From: Flavicella marina
GTDB lineage: Bacteria; Bacteroidota; Bacteroidia; Flavobacteriales; Flavobacteriaceae
NCBI RefSeq assembly: GCF_009193215.1
Contig: NZ_VYVA01000003.1
Location: 372,001 to 436,000 of the forward strand
Reading direction: 5' to 3'
DNA length: 64,000 nucleotides
The notes under the pieces were generated by a model that was given only the letters and a program-made list of their open reading frames with translations, was not told the origin of the DNA and did no database searches. A program made the translations under genes and the position numbers. This document shows, one piece after another, positions 8,625 through 17,883 of this stretch. The first letter of the stretch is position 1; each line of letters opens with the position of its first letter.

Positions 8625-9671
8625 ATGAAAAAAATAACTATTAAAGATATCGCTGCGAAATTTGATGTTTCAATTTCAACTGTGTCAAAAGCATTGAATG
8701 ATAGTTATGAGATTAGCGATAAAACGAAAGAAAAAATTCAAAAGTACGCAAAGAAGAAAAAGTACAAGCCGAATTTTAATGCTTTGAGTTTGAAAAACAG
8801 ACGTACCAAGACAATTGGTGTTGTCATCCCAAATATGTTGAACTATTTTTTCGCTCAAGTGTTTCAAGGAGTAGAGAAAAAAGCAAACGAAAAAGGGTAT
8901 AAAATAATTACATGTATTTCTAATGAGTCTTTTGATAAAGAAGTAGAAACGATGGAGATGCTTTCGAACGGAAGTATTGATGGGTTTTTGGTTTCTATGT
9001 CGAAGGAAACAGGGATGAAGAATTGTGTTAATCACTTTAATGAAATGATCGCAGACGGTACACCTATCGTTATGTTCGATAGAGTAGCGAAGGATGTTGA
9101 TTGTGATAAAGTAGTTGCTGATGATTATGAAGCAGCCATCAAAACAGTAAAACATTTAAAAAATACAGGTTGTAAAAATATTGCATTTATTTCTACAATT
9201 AGCGATTTAATTGTTGGAAAAGATCGTTACAAAGGATATTTAAAAGGAATGGAAATTGAAGGTTTACCAGTAAATGAAAACCTGATATTGAACATTCAAG
9301 AAAATGACTACAAAAAATACGAAGAGATTATATCTCCACTGTTTGAAAACGGCCCAATAGATAGTGTTATTGCATCAAGTGAGCAATCTGCTATTGCTGC
9401 GATGAAAATAGCTCAATTAAAGGGATATAAAATTCCGGAAAACTTTTCAGTTATAGGTTTCGCAAATGGATTGTTGTCTAGGCATTCAAGTCCTAAATTA
9501 ACAACAGTTAGTCAGCATGGTGAGATCATGGGAGAAACTGCTGCCGAAATGCTTATAGACCGATTAGAAAATGCTGAAGGACAAATTCTTCCGACAGTTA
9601 CCAAAGTAATAAAAACAGATCTTGTTGAGAGAAATTCTACCAAATCTTATTTAGAGTTGACGAAAAATTAA
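8625..9671 (+). CDS. LacI/GalR-family transcriptional regulator
   Basis: A 348-residue repressor. The N-terminal HTH (TIKDIAAKFDVSISTVSKAL, about residues 4-23) is canonical, with the hinge region around 45-60. The rest is a periplasmic-binding-protein-like sensor domain beginning TIGVVIPNMLNYFF near 64 and including FDRV near residue 155. Such proteins bind palindromic operators and respond to a sugar or sugar phosphate. It is separated from the glycosyltransferase run by 108 bp with its own candidate -7 element, and no sugar transporter or catabolic gene is next to it, so its targets are probably elsewhere. It converges with alaS across a strong bidirectional terminator. Confidence 0.9.
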   Translation: MKKITIKDIAAKFDVSISTVSKALNDSYEISDKTKEKIQKYAKKKKYKPNFNALSLKNRRTKTIGVVIPNMLNYFFAQVFQGVEKKANEKGYKIITCISNESFDKEVETMEMLSNGSIDGFLVSMSKETGMKNCVNHFNEMIADGTPIVMFDRVAKDVDCDKVVADDYEAAIKTVKHLKNTGCKNIAFISTISDLIVGKDRYKGYLKGMEIEGLPVNENLILNIQENDYKKYEEIISPLFENGPIDSVIASSEQSAIAAMKIAQLKGYKIPENFSVIGFANGLLSRHSSPKLTTVSQHGEIMGETAAEMLIDRLENAEGQILPTVTKVIKTDLVERNSTKSYLELTKN

Positions 9672-9690
9672 AGCTCAATAGTAGGTTTAA

Positions 9691-9722
9691 AAAAAGGTTC
9701 TGAAAATTCAGAACCTTTTTTT
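9691..9722. terminator. bidirectional rho-independent terminator between lacI-type gene and alaS
   Basis: An 8-bp perfect stem (9696-9703 with 9708-9715) with a 4-nt loop is flanked by an A-run on the left and a T-run on the right, so it can stop transcription in both directions. The two flanking genes converge on it. Confidence 0.85.
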
Positions 9723-9740
9723 ATTGAGTAAACTATTATA

Positions 9741-12377
9741 TTATAAAATATAGTCTTTTGATTTAGAAATGGCTTCTGCAATTCCGGCAGGATTTTTACC
9801 ACCAGCGGTAGCAAAGAATTTTTGACCACCACCACCACCTTGGATGAGTTTTCCTAATTCTCTAACTATTTTTCCAGCGTCTAAAGCTTTATCTTCAACT
9901 AAGTTTTTAGATATGTAGCTTGTTAGCAATGCCTTTCCATTGATTTCTGTACCCGCAAAGAAAAATAAATTTTCAATTTCACTTCCCAACTCATGAGCGA
10001 TGTCTTTCAGTGCAGCGGCTTCCATATCAATTTGAGTAGCTAAGAAATTAACGCCATTCACTTCAGTAATCTCGTTTTTTAATTGTGTTTTTAAGCTTTT
10101 GATCTTTTCTTTTACCAACGACTCAATTTGCTTTTTTAATGCAGCATTTTCATCTTGTAACGAAGTAATCGCTTTTATAGGATCTTTTGCATTTTTTAAA
10201 GTGTTTTTTACATCTGTAAAAACGGCATCTTGTTCGCTATAGTATACTTTTACGGCATCAGAACTGATGGCTTCAATTCTTCTAATTCCTGCTGCTACTG
10301 CAGATTCACTTGTGATTTTAAAGTGCCATATTTCTGAAGTGTTTTGTACGTGAATACCACCACATAACTCCATTGATTCTCCAAATCTAATAGATCGAAC
10401 TGTATCTCCATATTTCTCTCCAAACAAAGCGATAGCTCCTTCAGAGATAGCATTGTCATACGTATTGTTACGATTTTCTTCTAAAGGTAATTGTTCGTGA
10501 ATACGAGCGTTTACAAAATTCTCGATCGCTTCAAGTTCATCAGTGGTTACCTTTGCAAAATGAGAAAAATCAAAACGTAAGTTTTTCGGACTTACCATAG
10601 AACCTTTTTGCTCAACATGCGTTCCTAAAACACTGCGCAATGCTTGATGTAATAAATGTGTTGCCGTATGGTTGCACGAAGATAATCTTGCATGTTTTTC
10701 ATCGACTACAGCTGTAAAAGTGGCTTCGATGTTCTTTGGCAATGTCTTGGTCATATGAATGATCAAGTTGTTTTCTTTTTTTGTGTCTAAGATGTATACA
10801 ACATCTCCGTTTGTTGCTTCTAAATAACCAGCGCTACCAACTTGTCCACCTCCTTCTGGATAAAATGGTGTTTGATCGAAGACCAATTGAAACAATTCTC
10901 CGTCTTTTTTACTAGCAACTTTTCTGTATCGTGTAAGATTTACTTCAGCAGTTTTAGTGTCATATCCAACAAATGTTTCTCCTGCATTTTCTGCTAATAT
11001 TTGCCAGTCACCTGCAGTTACTTGTGCCGCAGCTCTTGAACGGTCTTTTTGTTTTTGAAGTTCGGTTTCAAACCCAGCTTCGTCTAATTTCAGTCCTTTT
11101 TCACTTAAAATAAGCGCTGTCAGATCGATAGGAAATCCAAAGGTGTCGTACAATTCAAAAGCCTTCTCTCCAGAAACAATGTCACCAGAAGTTTGTTTGA
11201 TTACCTGATCTAATAATTGTAATCCTTGATCTAATGTTTTTAAGAAAGATTGCTCTTCTTCTTTGATAACATTTTTGATAAGGAATTGCTGAGAAACCAA
11301 CTCAGGAAATACTTCTCCTAATTGATTGCAAAGCGTTTCTACCAGTTTAAAGATAAAAGGTTCTTTGGTGTTTAAAAAGGTGAAACCATAACGGATTGCT
11401 CTACGTAAAATTCTTCTTATTACATAACCAGCACCATTGTTACTCGGTAATTGTCCATCAGCAATAGAAAAAGCTACGGTACGAACATGATCTGCAATCA
11501 CTCGGATAGCGACACTTACTTTTCCACTTTCTTCAGTTGCAATTGAGTCTTTATCGTAAGTTGAATTTGTGATCGTTTCTATTTCTCTAATTAACGGTGT
11601 GAATACATCAGTATCGTAATTAGATTTTACATTTTGCATGGCCATACACAAACGTTCAAAGCCCATACCTGTATCTACATGTTGTGCGGGTAGTTTTTCT
11701 AAAGATCCATCAGCTTTTCTGTTGAATTGCATGAATACCAAATTCCATATTTCAACAACTTGAGGGTGGTCCATATTAACCAAATCACGTCCAGAGATTT
11801 TTGCTTTTTCTTCTTTCGATCGAATGTCGATATGAATTTCAGAACAGGGACCACAAGGACCTTGTGCTCCCATTTCCCAAAAATTATCTTTCTTGTTCCC
11901 CATGATAATTTTGTCTTCAGGAACAATACTTTTCCATAAATCAAAAGCTTCTTGATCTAATTCAAGATTATCGGCATCAGAACTACCTTCAAAAACACTA
12001 ACGTACAAAGAGTCTTTGTCGATTTTTAAACGATCCGTTAAGAACTCCCAAGCCCATTCGATAGCTTCTTTTTTAAAGTAGTCTCCAAAACTCCAGTTTC
12101 CTAGCATTTCAAACATCGTATGGTGGTATGTGTCCATTCCAACCTCTTCTAAATCATTGTGCTTACCAGAAACACGAAGACATTTTTGAGTGTCTGCAAC
12201 TCTAGAATTGGTAATCTCTTTTTGACCTAAAAAATATTCTTTGAATTGATTCATCCCTGCATTGGTAAACATCAATGTTGGGTCGTTTTTTAAAACGATA
12301 GGTGCTGAAGGAACAATTTTATGATTTTTCTCTTTAAAGAAATTTAAAAATTCTTGTCTTAATTCTAGTGATTTCAT
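9741..12377 (-). CDS. alaS: alanyl-tRNA synthetase
   Basis: An 878-residue class II synthetase of full family length that charges tRNA-Ala in the cytoplasm. The N-terminal catalytic core begins [20 protein letters not shown], and the [17 protein letters not shown] segment lies near residues 313-329. The editing domain zinc motif HTATH (in [11 protein letters not shown]) and the partner CGGIH (in [13 protein letters not shown]) are both intact, and the C-Ala domain ends with a Gly-rich [15 protein letters not shown] segment. The gene stands alone, with the M23 peptidase gene diverging from it. No frameshift or unusual codon run was seen. Confidence 0.97.
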   Translation of the reverse strand: MKSLELRQEFLNFFKEKNHKIVPSAPIVLKNDPTLMFTNAGMNQFKEYFLGQKEITNSRVADTQKCLRVSGKHNDLEEVGMDTYHHTMFEMLGNWSFGDYFKKEAIEWAWEFLTDRLKIDKDSLYVSVFEGSSDADNLELDQEAFDLWKSIVPEDKIIMGNKKDNFWEMGAQGPCGPCSEIHIDIRSKEEKAKISGRDLVNMDHPQVVEIWNLVFMQFNRKADGSLEKLPAQHVDTGMGFERLCMAMQNVKSNYDTDVFTPLIREIETITNSTYDKDSIATEESGKVSVAIRVIADHVRTVAFSIADGQLPSNNGAGYVIRRILRRAIRYGFTFLNTKEPFIFKLVETLCNQLGEVFPELVSQQFLIKNVIKEEEQSFLKTLDQGLQLLDQVIKQTSGDIVSGEKAFELYDTFGFPIDLTALILSEKGLKLDEAGFETELQKQKDRSRAAAQVTAGDWQILAENAGETFVGYDTKTAEVNLTRYRKVASKKDGELFQLVFDQTPFYPEGGGQVGSAGYLEATNGDVVYILDTKKENNLIIHMTKTLPKNIEATFTAVVDEKHARLSSCNHTATHLLHQALRSVLGTHVEQKGSMVSPKNLRFDFSHFAKVTTDELEAIENFVNARIHEQLPLEENRNNTYDNAISEGAIALFGEKYGDTVRSIRFGESMELCGGIHVQNTSEIWHFKITSESAVAAGIRRIEAISSDAVKVYYSEQDAVFTDVKNTLKNAKDPIKAITSLQDENAALKKQIESLVKEKIKSLKTQLKNEITEVNGVNFLATQIDMEAAALKDIAHELGSEIENLFFFAGTEINGKALLTSYISKNLVEDKALDAGKIVRELGKLIQGGGGGQKFFATAGGKNPAGIAEAISKSKDYIL

Positions 12378-12497
12378 GCGTTGCGCTACTTTGTGTTGAC
12401 AATTAAATAAATGCTAAAAAACCTCTTCATAAGAGTAGTTGTAAAACATTTTGTAAATTTGCAATTGTCTAATGAATTTATCAGCTCATTAAAGGGC

Positions 12498-12529
12498 TTG
12501 CAAATGAGGATACAAAAGTACTATATTTA
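12498..12529 (+). promoter_or_regulatory. candidate promoter of the M23 peptidase gene
   Basis: TTG (12498-12500) and TATATTTA (12522-12529) are separated by 21 bp, close to the Bacteroidota -33/-7 consensus but with A for the final G. It ends only 5 bp before the ATG, which would give a leaderless transcript. A perfect -7 box TAAATTTG also lies at 12454-12461 but has no properly spaced TTG, so which one is used is uncertain. Confidence 0.35.
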
Positions 12530-12534
12530 CTAAT

Positions 12535-13506
12535 ATGGCGAAAGTAAAATTTTACTACGATTCTGATACGCTTTCGTACCAGAGAATAACGGTAAAAAGA
12601 AGCACAAAGATTAAAAAAGGTTTGTTGTTTGTAACAGCCGTGTTTTTGATTGCTTTTTTAGGATTTATTGGATTCAGTTATATCGTAAAGTCTCCTAGTC
12701 AGTTAGAGCAAGAACGTGAGCTTGAAAATTTAAAATTACATTACGAATTATTGTCGAAGAGAATTGATGAAGGAACCGAGGTTTTGAAAGAAATTCAAGA
12801 CAGAGATGATAATATTTACCGTGTGTATTTTGAGGCAGAACCCATTTCGAAAGAAGAACGAATGGCTGGGTTCGGTGGTATCAATCGATACAAATCTCTC
12901 GATGGTTTTGAGAATTCTACAATGATCAAAGAGGTTACCAAAAAAATTGATGTATTGTCAAAACAATTGGTAGTACAGTCCAAGTCGCTCGATGATATTA
13001 TCGAAATGGCAAAAAATAAAAAAGAAATGCTCGCCTCAATCCCTGCAATTCAGCCTGTTGCAAATAAAGAATTGAAGCGTATGGCTTCAGGTTTCGGATA
13101 TAGAATCCATCCGATTTATAAAACTAGGAAATTCCATTGGGGAATGGATTTTTCAGCTCCCAAAGGAACTCCGATTTATGCCACCGGTAACGGAAAAGTT
13201 GAAAAGGCTGTGCGTTCGAAAAGAGGTTTTGGTAATTATGTGAAGATCGACCATGGTTTTGGATACAAAACTTTGTATGGACATATGGATAAATACATTG
13301 TTCGTAAAGGGCAAAAGGTGAAAAGGGGTGATTTGATTGGTTATGTTGGGACATCAGGTACATCTACTGCACCACATTTGCATTACGAAGTAGTAAAAGG
13401 GAATAGAAAAGTAAATCCTATTTATTACTATTTTAATGATTTAACACCTGAAGAATACGATATGATGTTGGATATGGCATCAAAAGAAAACCAATCTCTT
13501 GACTAA
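12535..13506 (+). CDS. M23-family (LytM-type) metallopeptidase, membrane-anchored
   Basis: A 323-residue peptidoglycan endopeptidase-type protein. A short cytoplasmic tail is followed by one membrane helix (about 29-51) and a coiled-coil-like linker (55-170). The C-terminal LytM domain keeps the zinc ligands: His201 and Asp205 in HWGMD, and His281-Leu-His283 with the catalytic-site pattern. All are present, so it may be an active glycyl or DD-endopeptidase rather than a degenerate activator. It faces the periplasm. The stop codon overlaps the MerR gene's start (TAATG), so the pair is translationally coupled, and alaS diverges from it. Confidence 0.92.
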   Translation: MAKVKFYYDSDTLSYQRITVKRSTKIKKGLLFVTAVFLIAFLGFIGFSYIVKSPSQLEQERELENLKLHYELLSKRIDEGTEVLKEIQDRDDNIYRVYFEAEPISKEERMAGFGGINRYKSLDGFENSTMIKEVTKKIDVLSKQLVVQSKSLDDIIEMAKNKKEMLASIPAIQPVANKELKRMASGFGYRIHPIYKTRKFHWGMDFSAPKGTPIYATGNGKVEKAVRSKRGFGNYVKIDHGFGYKTLYGHMDKYIVRKGQKVKRGDLIGYVGTSGTSTAPHLHYEVVKGNRKVNPIYYYFNDLTPEEYDMMLDMASKENQSLD

Positions 13507-13835
13507 TGAATATCGACCTACCTGAAAAGAGATATTATAAAATTGGAGAAGTAGCCAAAGCCTTTAATGTAAATACATCACTCATCCGTTTTTGGGAGAA
13601 AGAATTTGACGTCATTCAGCCCAAAAAAAATGGAAAAGGCGATCGCATGTTTACACCTACCGATATTAAAAATTTTAGATTAATTTATCATTTGGTTAAA
13701 GAGAAAGGTTTTACCTTAGACGGGGCAAAAAATAGGTTAAAATCGAATCCAGATGGTACGGTCAATAACCATGAGATAATAGCAAGTCTTGAAAAGGTAA
13801 AGGCAGAATTATTGAAGATAAAGAACGCTTTGTAA
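13506..13835 (+). CDS. MerR-family transcriptional regulator
   Basis: A 109-residue regulator with a canonical N-terminal MerR winged helix-turn-helix (YYKIGEVAKAFNVNTSLIRFWEKEF, about residues 10-34). A short C-terminal helical part would serve for dimerisation, and there are no metal-binding cysteines. Short MerR proteins of this type next to an M23 peptidase gene recur in flavobacteria. It overlaps the peptidase gene by 1 bp. Effector and targets are unknown, though the cotranscribed peptidase suggests a cell-wall context (inference). Confidence 0.87.
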   Translation: MNIDLPEKRYYKIGEVAKAFNVNTSLIRFWEKEFDVIQPKKNGKGDRMFTPTDIKNFRLIYHLVKEKGFTLDGAKNRLKSNPDGTVNNHEIIASLEKVKAELLKIKNAL

Positions 13836-13862
13836 AGTCGTTTTGTCTTGATAACGAGCCTT

Positions 13863-13885
13863 TTTTGTCATTAACTCTGACAAAA
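13863..13885. repeat. inverted repeat upstream of lemA, candidate operator
   Basis: Perfect 8-bp arms TTTTGTCA (13863-13870) and TGACAAAA (13878-13885) are separated by 7 bp. No T-run follows either arm as a terminator would need, so a protein-binding site for the LemA cluster is more likely than a terminator for the MerR gene. Confidence 0.45.
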
Positions 13886-13947
13886 TATCAGCATTTGTAC
13901 ATTGGTATATATATTGAGCTAGAAAAACTAAACGTAAAAAATAAGAT

Positions 13948-14544
13948 ATGAATAATTTAAAAAAATGGTTGCCATATGTAGTACTAGGTGTTGTATTGTT
14001 ATGGGGCTACAGTACATTCAAAGGTTTTAACAACACAGCAGTTACGTATCAAGAAGATGCAAAAACAGCTTGGTCTAATGTTGAGAGTTCTTATCAGAGA
14101 AGAGCAGATTTGATTCCTAATTTAGTGAATACGGTAAAAGGGTATGCTGCGCATGAGAGCGAAACCTTAGAAGCTGTGATCAAAGCAAGAGCTGCGGCAA
14201 CGAGCACAAAAATAGATGCTAGTAACCTAACAGAAGAAAATATGGCTGCTTATCAAAAAGCACAACAAGGCTTGGCAGGTGCTTTAGGAAAATTGATGGT
14301 GGTTGCTGAAAAATATCCAGATTTAAAAGCAAACCAAAACTTTTTAGAATTGCAAAGTCAGTTGGAAGGTACTGAGAATAGAATCAACGTTGAGAGAAAT
14401 CGTTTCAACGGTCTCGTGAATACATATAACAAGCATATCAAAGTATTTCCAAATTCATTGTTTGCTGGAATGTTGAACTTTGGAGAGATGAGCAGATACA
14501 AAGCTGCTGAAGGAAGTGAAAAAGCACCAGAAGTACAGTTTTAA
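13948..14544 (+). CDS. LemA family protein
   Basis: A 198-residue protein with one N-terminal membrane helix (about 6-22). It is followed by the typical LemA helical domain, recognisable by AWSNVESSYQRRADLIPNLV near residues 42-61 and NFLELQSQLEGTENRI near 131-146. LemA proteins are membrane-anchored helical-bundle proteins of uncertain biochemical function, often found beside TPM-domain proteins, as here. The next gene starts 1 bp after the stop, so this is the first gene of a LemA-TPM-BI1-TPM cluster. An inverted repeat lies 62 bp upstream of the ATG. Confidence 0.93.
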   Translation: MNNLKKWLPYVVLGVVLLWGYSTFKGFNNTAVTYQEDAKTAWSNVESSYQRRADLIPNLVNTVKGYAAHESETLEAVIKARAAATSTKIDASNLTEENMAAYQKAQQGLAGALGKLMVVAEKYPDLKANQNFLELQSQLEGTENRINVERNRFNGLVNTYNKHIKVFPNSLFAGMLNFGEMSRYKAAEGSEKAPEVQF

Positions 14545-14545
14545 G

Positions 14546-14983
14546 ATGTTAAATACAGAATATCATTTATCAGAAAAAGAAGAACTTGCTGTAGTAGATG
14601 CTATAAAAGCAGCCGAAAAAAATACTTCGGGTGAAATACGTGTGCATATCGATCCAAGTTCTGATAAGGATGCGTTTGAACGTGCAAAAGAAGTTTTTTT
14701 TGAATTGAAAATGAATGAAACAGAAGCAAAAAATGGTGTTTTGTTTTATTTAGCGATCAAAGAACACAAATTTGCGATATTGGGTGATGAAGGAATAGAC
14801 AAAGTGGTTCCAGATGATTTTTGGGATACTACGAAAGATTTGGTCATTAGCGAGTTTAAAAAAGGAGATTTTGCTTCAGGTTTGCAATTAGGAATAACAG
14901 AAGCAGGGAAACGTTTGAAAGAATTTTTCCCATACCAATCTGACGATGTAAATGAATTGTCAGACGAAATATCAAAAGGTTAA
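14546..14983 (+). CDS. TPM-domain protein, cytosolic form
   Basis: A 145-residue protein. The ATG at 14546, directly after the lemA stop, is preferred over an upstream in-frame ATG inside lemA. It contains a TPM domain (TPM_phosphatase family) with SGEIRVHID near residue 31 and a GVLFYLAIKEHKFAILGDEGID segment near 65-86. It has no signal peptide and no membrane helix, unlike the second TPM gene of this cluster. TPM domains in plants act in photosystem II repair and have reported phosphatase activity; the bacterial role is not established. The layout LemA / short TPM / long TPM is a common pairing in Bacteroidota. Confidence 0.88.
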   Translation: MLNTEYHLSEKEELAVVDAIKAAEKNTSGEIRVHIDPSSDKDAFERAKEVFFELKMNETEAKNGVLFYLAIKEHKFAILGDEGIDKVVPDDFWDTTKDLVISEFKKGDFASGLQLGITEAGKRLKEFFPYQSDDVNELSDEISKG

Positions 14984-14995
14984 AAAAAATACATT

Positions 14996-15688
14996 ATGAA
15001 TACAGAATTATCATTACAAAGAGAACAATTACAAGCGGCATTTATTTCTAAAGTATACGGTTGGATGAGTGTAGCACTCGTTATAACAGGAGTGGTTGCT
15101 ATGTGGGCTGCATCAACACCTGCTGTGTATAACGCTATTTTTCCTGGTACAACCATGTTGCCATTTTATTTGCTAATCGGTGCTGAAATCGGAGCGGTTA
15201 TTTACTTGTCGGCTAGAATTAACAAAATGTCTGCTGAAACTGCCGGAGTTGTGTTTTTAGTATATTCTATTTTAAATGGATTGACATTGTCAATGGTGTT
15301 TTTAATTTACACAAGTTCGTCTATCGCTTCTACATTTTTAGTGACGGCAGCTACTTTTGGAGTAATGAGTGCTTATGGTTATATGACTAAAAAAGATTTA
15401 ACCTCTATTGGGAATCTTGCATTTATGGCTTTGATAGGATTGATTATTGCTTCGTTAGTAAATATGTTTTTACAAAGTGAAATTATGTATTGGGTAATAA
15501 CGTATGCAGGAGTTTTAATTTTTGTTGCGTTGACAGCTTATGATACTCAAAAAATAAAAAGAATGGCTTCTTACGATGATTCTCAAGAAGTATCAAAAAA
15601 GAAATCTATTATGGGGGCATTGACTTTGTATTTAGATTTCGTGAACTTGTTTTTGTACTTGTTACGTTTCTTAGGGGATAGAAGATAA
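14996..15688 (+). CDS. Bax inhibitor-1 / YccA family membrane protein
   Basis: A 230-residue polytopic protein with about seven hydrophobic helices. Family signatures are present: YGWMSVALVITG near the first helix and LTAYDTQKIKRM near residue 179-190. The penultimate part LYLDFVNLFLYLLRFLG is typical of BI-1 proteins, which in other organisms act as pH-sensitive Ca2+ leak channels or partners of FtsH. Here it sits between two TPM genes (12 and 31 bp gaps), which suggests a shared membrane-quality-control role (inference). The length is normal and there is no sign of disruption. Confidence 0.93.
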   Translation: MNTELSLQREQLQAAFISKVYGWMSVALVITGVVAMWAASTPAVYNAIFPGTTMLPFYLLIGAEIGAVIYLSARINKMSAETAGVVFLVYSILNGLTLSMVFLIYTSSSIASTFLVTAATFGVMSAYGYMTKKDLTSIGNLAFMALIGLIIASLVNMFLQSEIMYWVITYAGVLIFVALTAYDTQKIKRMASYDDSQEVSKKKSIMGALTLYLDFVNLFLYLLRFLGDRR

Positions 15689-15719
15689 AAAGTAATACCA
15701 ACAGATAAATACCATTGAT

Positions 15720-16514
15720 TTGAAATCAAAACATAATTTTTACTTTTTTGTGTTGTTTTTGTTCGGAACGTTGACAACGGTTTTTGCGCAATATGGAATT
15801 CCTGATGCTCCAAAAAAACAGACAAGTTTGTACGATCGAGCAAATTTGTTAACTAAGCAACAACAGCAACAATTAGAGCGAAAGTTAGTTCGGTATTCAG
15901 ATTCTACTTCTACGCAAATAGTAGTGGTAACAATGACCTCAATAGGAACCAACAATATAGCAGTGTTTGCTGCTGAGCTTGGTCAGAAATGGGGAATTGG
16001 TCAAAAAGGTAAAGACAATGGTGTGTTGATATTGGTTGCAAAAAACGAAAGAAAAGTCAATATTTCAACTGGTTATGGGGTAGAGCATTTGCTAACAGAT
16101 GCGCTTTCAAGAAGAATTATTGAAAATATCATTACTCCAAATTTTAAATCGGGTAATTTTTATGCTGGATTGAATAAAGGAACCGACGCTGTATTTAAAG
16201 TGTTGACAGGAGAATTTAAAGCCAACCCAAAAAAGCAAAAGAGCAAAACTTCTTCAAAACTCAAAGGTTTCTTTATTTTTATCGTAATCCTGTTGTTTTT
16301 TATTTTTAGAAATAGAAACAATCGTGGAGGGGGTAAAGGAGGTCGAAGAAGAGATATGTCATCAGATATATTAACTGCCATTTTATTCAGTAATATGGGT
16401 AGAAGCAGCGGTGGTTTCGGAGGAGGAAGTTCCGGAGGTTTTGGTGGTGGTGGTTTTTCTGGAGGCTTCGGTGGAGGAGGCTTCGGTGGAGGTGGTGCTA
16501 GTGGAAGCTGGTAG
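15720..16514 (+). CDS. secreted/membrane TPM-domain protein with Gly-rich tail
   Basis: A 264-residue protein starting at TTG; no ATG in frame would keep the signal peptide (cleavage near VFAQ, residue 24). A periplasmic TPM domain (about 30-150, with RKVNISTGYGVEHLLTDALS) is followed by a membrane helix (about 183-199). The C-terminal tail has repeated GGFGGGG units, encoded by low-complexity GGT/GGA codons at about 16410-16510. This architecture is the classic YgcG form. The stop codon abuts the convergent DUF1697 gene with no intervening base, so mRNA ends may overlap. Confidence 0.88.
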   Translation: MKSKHNFYFFVLFLFGTLTTVFAQYGIPDAPKKQTSLYDRANLLTKQQQQQLERKLVRYSDSTSTQIVVVTMTSIGTNNIAVFAAELGQKWGIGQKGKDNGVLILVAKNERKVNISTGYGVEHLLTDALSRRIIENIITPNFKSGNFYAGLNKGTDAVFKVLTGEFKANPKKQKSKTSSKLKGFFIFIVILLFFIFRNRNNRGGGKGGRRRDMSSDILTAILFSNMGRSSGGFGGGSSGGFGGGGFSGGFGGGGFGGGGASGSW

Positions 16515-17054
16515 CTAACATTTCTCTACTAAGTTCAGCATCTTTTGCATGGTGTTCCAATTTCGCGTTGTGGCTTTTATCTTTAATTTGTTTTCAAAAA
16601 AATTATTGTGAAGCTTCGTTTTTCCATAACCATTTTTGCAATGAACATAAATGCAAGAGCCTTGTGTTGAAAAAGTATCTTCGTTATAATCATTCTTAGA
16701 AAGTTCAGAAATCAATTGATTTTGAGGTTCGTTTTCTAGAAATACAAAATAATTTTTTTTGGTGTCCTCTATAGAAAAAGGATAGAGATCGATTGTTTTT
16801 TTGATGCAGTTACTTGTGTAGATAAAGGCAATTGTTTCTATTGAGAACAAATCAAGTAAAAGTTTTTCGATACTCTTTTTAAGAGCATCAGCTGGTAGAT
16901 TCGAGTTCGGAATAACAATATTTCCACTTTGGATATAGGTCAGAGCATTTGGAAAGTTGTTTTCATGTAGTGCCTTTTTCAAAGCATCCATTTTGAGAAT
17001 GTTTTTTCCAGAAACATTGATTCCTCTTAAAAATACTATATAGTGCTGCATCAT
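16515..17054 (-). CDS. DUF1697 domain protein
   Basis: A 179-residue cytosolic protein that is full length for the DUF1697 family. The characteristic start YIVFLRGINVSGKNILKM (residues 4-21) and LTYIQSGNIVI near 38-48 are present. The family's biochemical function is unknown. It is read leftward after a terminator that separates it from the DUF2807 operon, and it ends back to back with the secreted TPM gene. Nothing in the context hints at a substrate. Confidence 0.9.
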   Translation of the reverse strand: MMQHYIVFLRGINVSGKNILKMDALKKALHENNFPNALTYIQSGNIVIPNSNLPADALKKSIEKLLLDLFSIETIAFIYTSNCIKKTIDLYPFSIEDTKKNYFVFLENEPQNQLISELSKNDYNEDTFSTQGSCIYVHCKNGYGKTKLHNNFFENKLKIKATTRNWNTMQKMLNLVEKC

Positions 17055-17071
17055 TATTTTTTTATAAAGAT

Positions 17072-17103
17072 AAAAAAATGCCTATAGCAAAAGCTATAGG
17101 CAT
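17072..17103 (-). terminator. rho-independent terminator of the DUF4870-padR-pspC-DUF2807 operon
   Basis: An 11-bp perfect stem (17078-17088 with 17093-17103) and a 4-nt loop, followed on the minus strand by a run of seven T (A-run at 17072-17078). Confidence 0.85.
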
Positions 17104-17141
17104 AAAGAATCAATCTAAACCAAAGATTGCTTTCCGCGGCT

Positions 17142-17879
17142 CTACCCAGCAGATACGTTTCCACCCGAAGATGTTTTTATTTCTATGTTTTTTGGATTTC
17201 CTTTATGTGTAATGCTTGCTCCGCTACTAGCTTTTCCTTTAAGATGTTCTCGTGCAGTAACACTGATGTGCGACCCGCTACTAGCTTTTGATTCAACGAG
17301 GTTGGCTTCTAATTCGTAGGCATCAATTGAGCTTCCGCTACTTGATTTTGCTGAAAGGTTATTTGTGGTGCCTTTTATCATTAAATTACTTCCACTGCTT
17401 GTACTCAAGTGAATGTTTTTGCATTTCACTTGTAGGTTCATTGAAGACCCACTGCTACAAGTTGCGTTTAGGTTCGCAGATAGTAGCGAGTTTTCAGAGA
17501 TAATTCTTCCTCCGCTACTAGTTTCTAATTCGTTTATTCCATCTATAGATACATAGATGTTTCTAGCTTTAGATTTACGAATATTTGGTTCGCAATAAAC
17601 TTTTAGTTTTCCGTTTTTAATACTAGTTTGAATAGAACTATGGGTATTTTCATCAGCTTCAACAGTTAGCTTTTTATCGCTACTATGTGTTAAGTAAAGG
17701 GTGATACCTTCTTGAACTTCAATGCTAGAAAAAGATTCAGAAATGACACGTTCTTCCGTCGTTACCTTGTTGTTTCCGGTTACACTGTTTTTTTGATTGA
17801 AGTCTACACGACAACTGGTCAAGGATATGGTAGTCACTGTCGCAATAAAAAAGAGTGTTAAGTTTGTCTTTGTTTTCAT
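17142..17879 (-). CDS. DUF2807 (head GIN domain) lipoprotein
   Basis: A 245-residue exported protein with a lipobox-like SLTSC (Cys23) after a hydrophobic signal. The mature protein is an auto-transporter-adhesin-like beta-helix of the DUF2807 family, with a recurring Ser-Ser-Gly-Ser/Gly-Ser turn (SSGG, SSGSS, SSGSN, SSGSS, SSGSH, SSGAS, SSGGN from about residue 120 to the end). Such proteins commonly follow pspC and padR genes in Bacteroidota and are thought to be envelope proteins of unknown ligand. It is the last gene of a four-gene leftward operon, 4 bp after pspC, and is followed by a strong terminator. Confidence 0.88.
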   Translation of the reverse strand: MKTKTNLTLFFIATVTTISLTSCRVDFNQKNSVTGNNKVTTEERVISESFSSIEVQEGITLYLTHSSDKKLTVEADENTHSSIQTSIKNGKLKVYCEPNIRKSKARNIYVSIDGINELETSSGGRIISENSLLSANLNATCSSGSSMNLQVKCKNIHLSTSSGSNLMIKGTTNNLSAKSSSGSSIDAYELEANLVESKASSGSHISVTAREHLKGKASSGASITHKGNPKNIEIKTSSGGNVSAG

Positions 17880-17883
17880 GATG

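Noticed and set aside
8685-9155. 156-codon open frame opposite the LacI-family gene
   Set aside because: It lies wholly inside a clear regulator gene on the other strand, and the translation is rich in Phe, Ile and Asn without a domain or signal pattern.
16405-16510. Short tandem repeat or CRISPR-like array of GGT/GGA units
   Set aside because: It is the Gly-rich C-terminal coding region of the TPM protein, in frame to the stop, with no spacer structure.
17142-17540. Repeated 'CCGCTACTAG'-like motif in DNA
   Set aside because: The repeats are codons for the recurrent Ser-Ser-Gly turns of the DUF2807 beta-helix and keep the reading frame.
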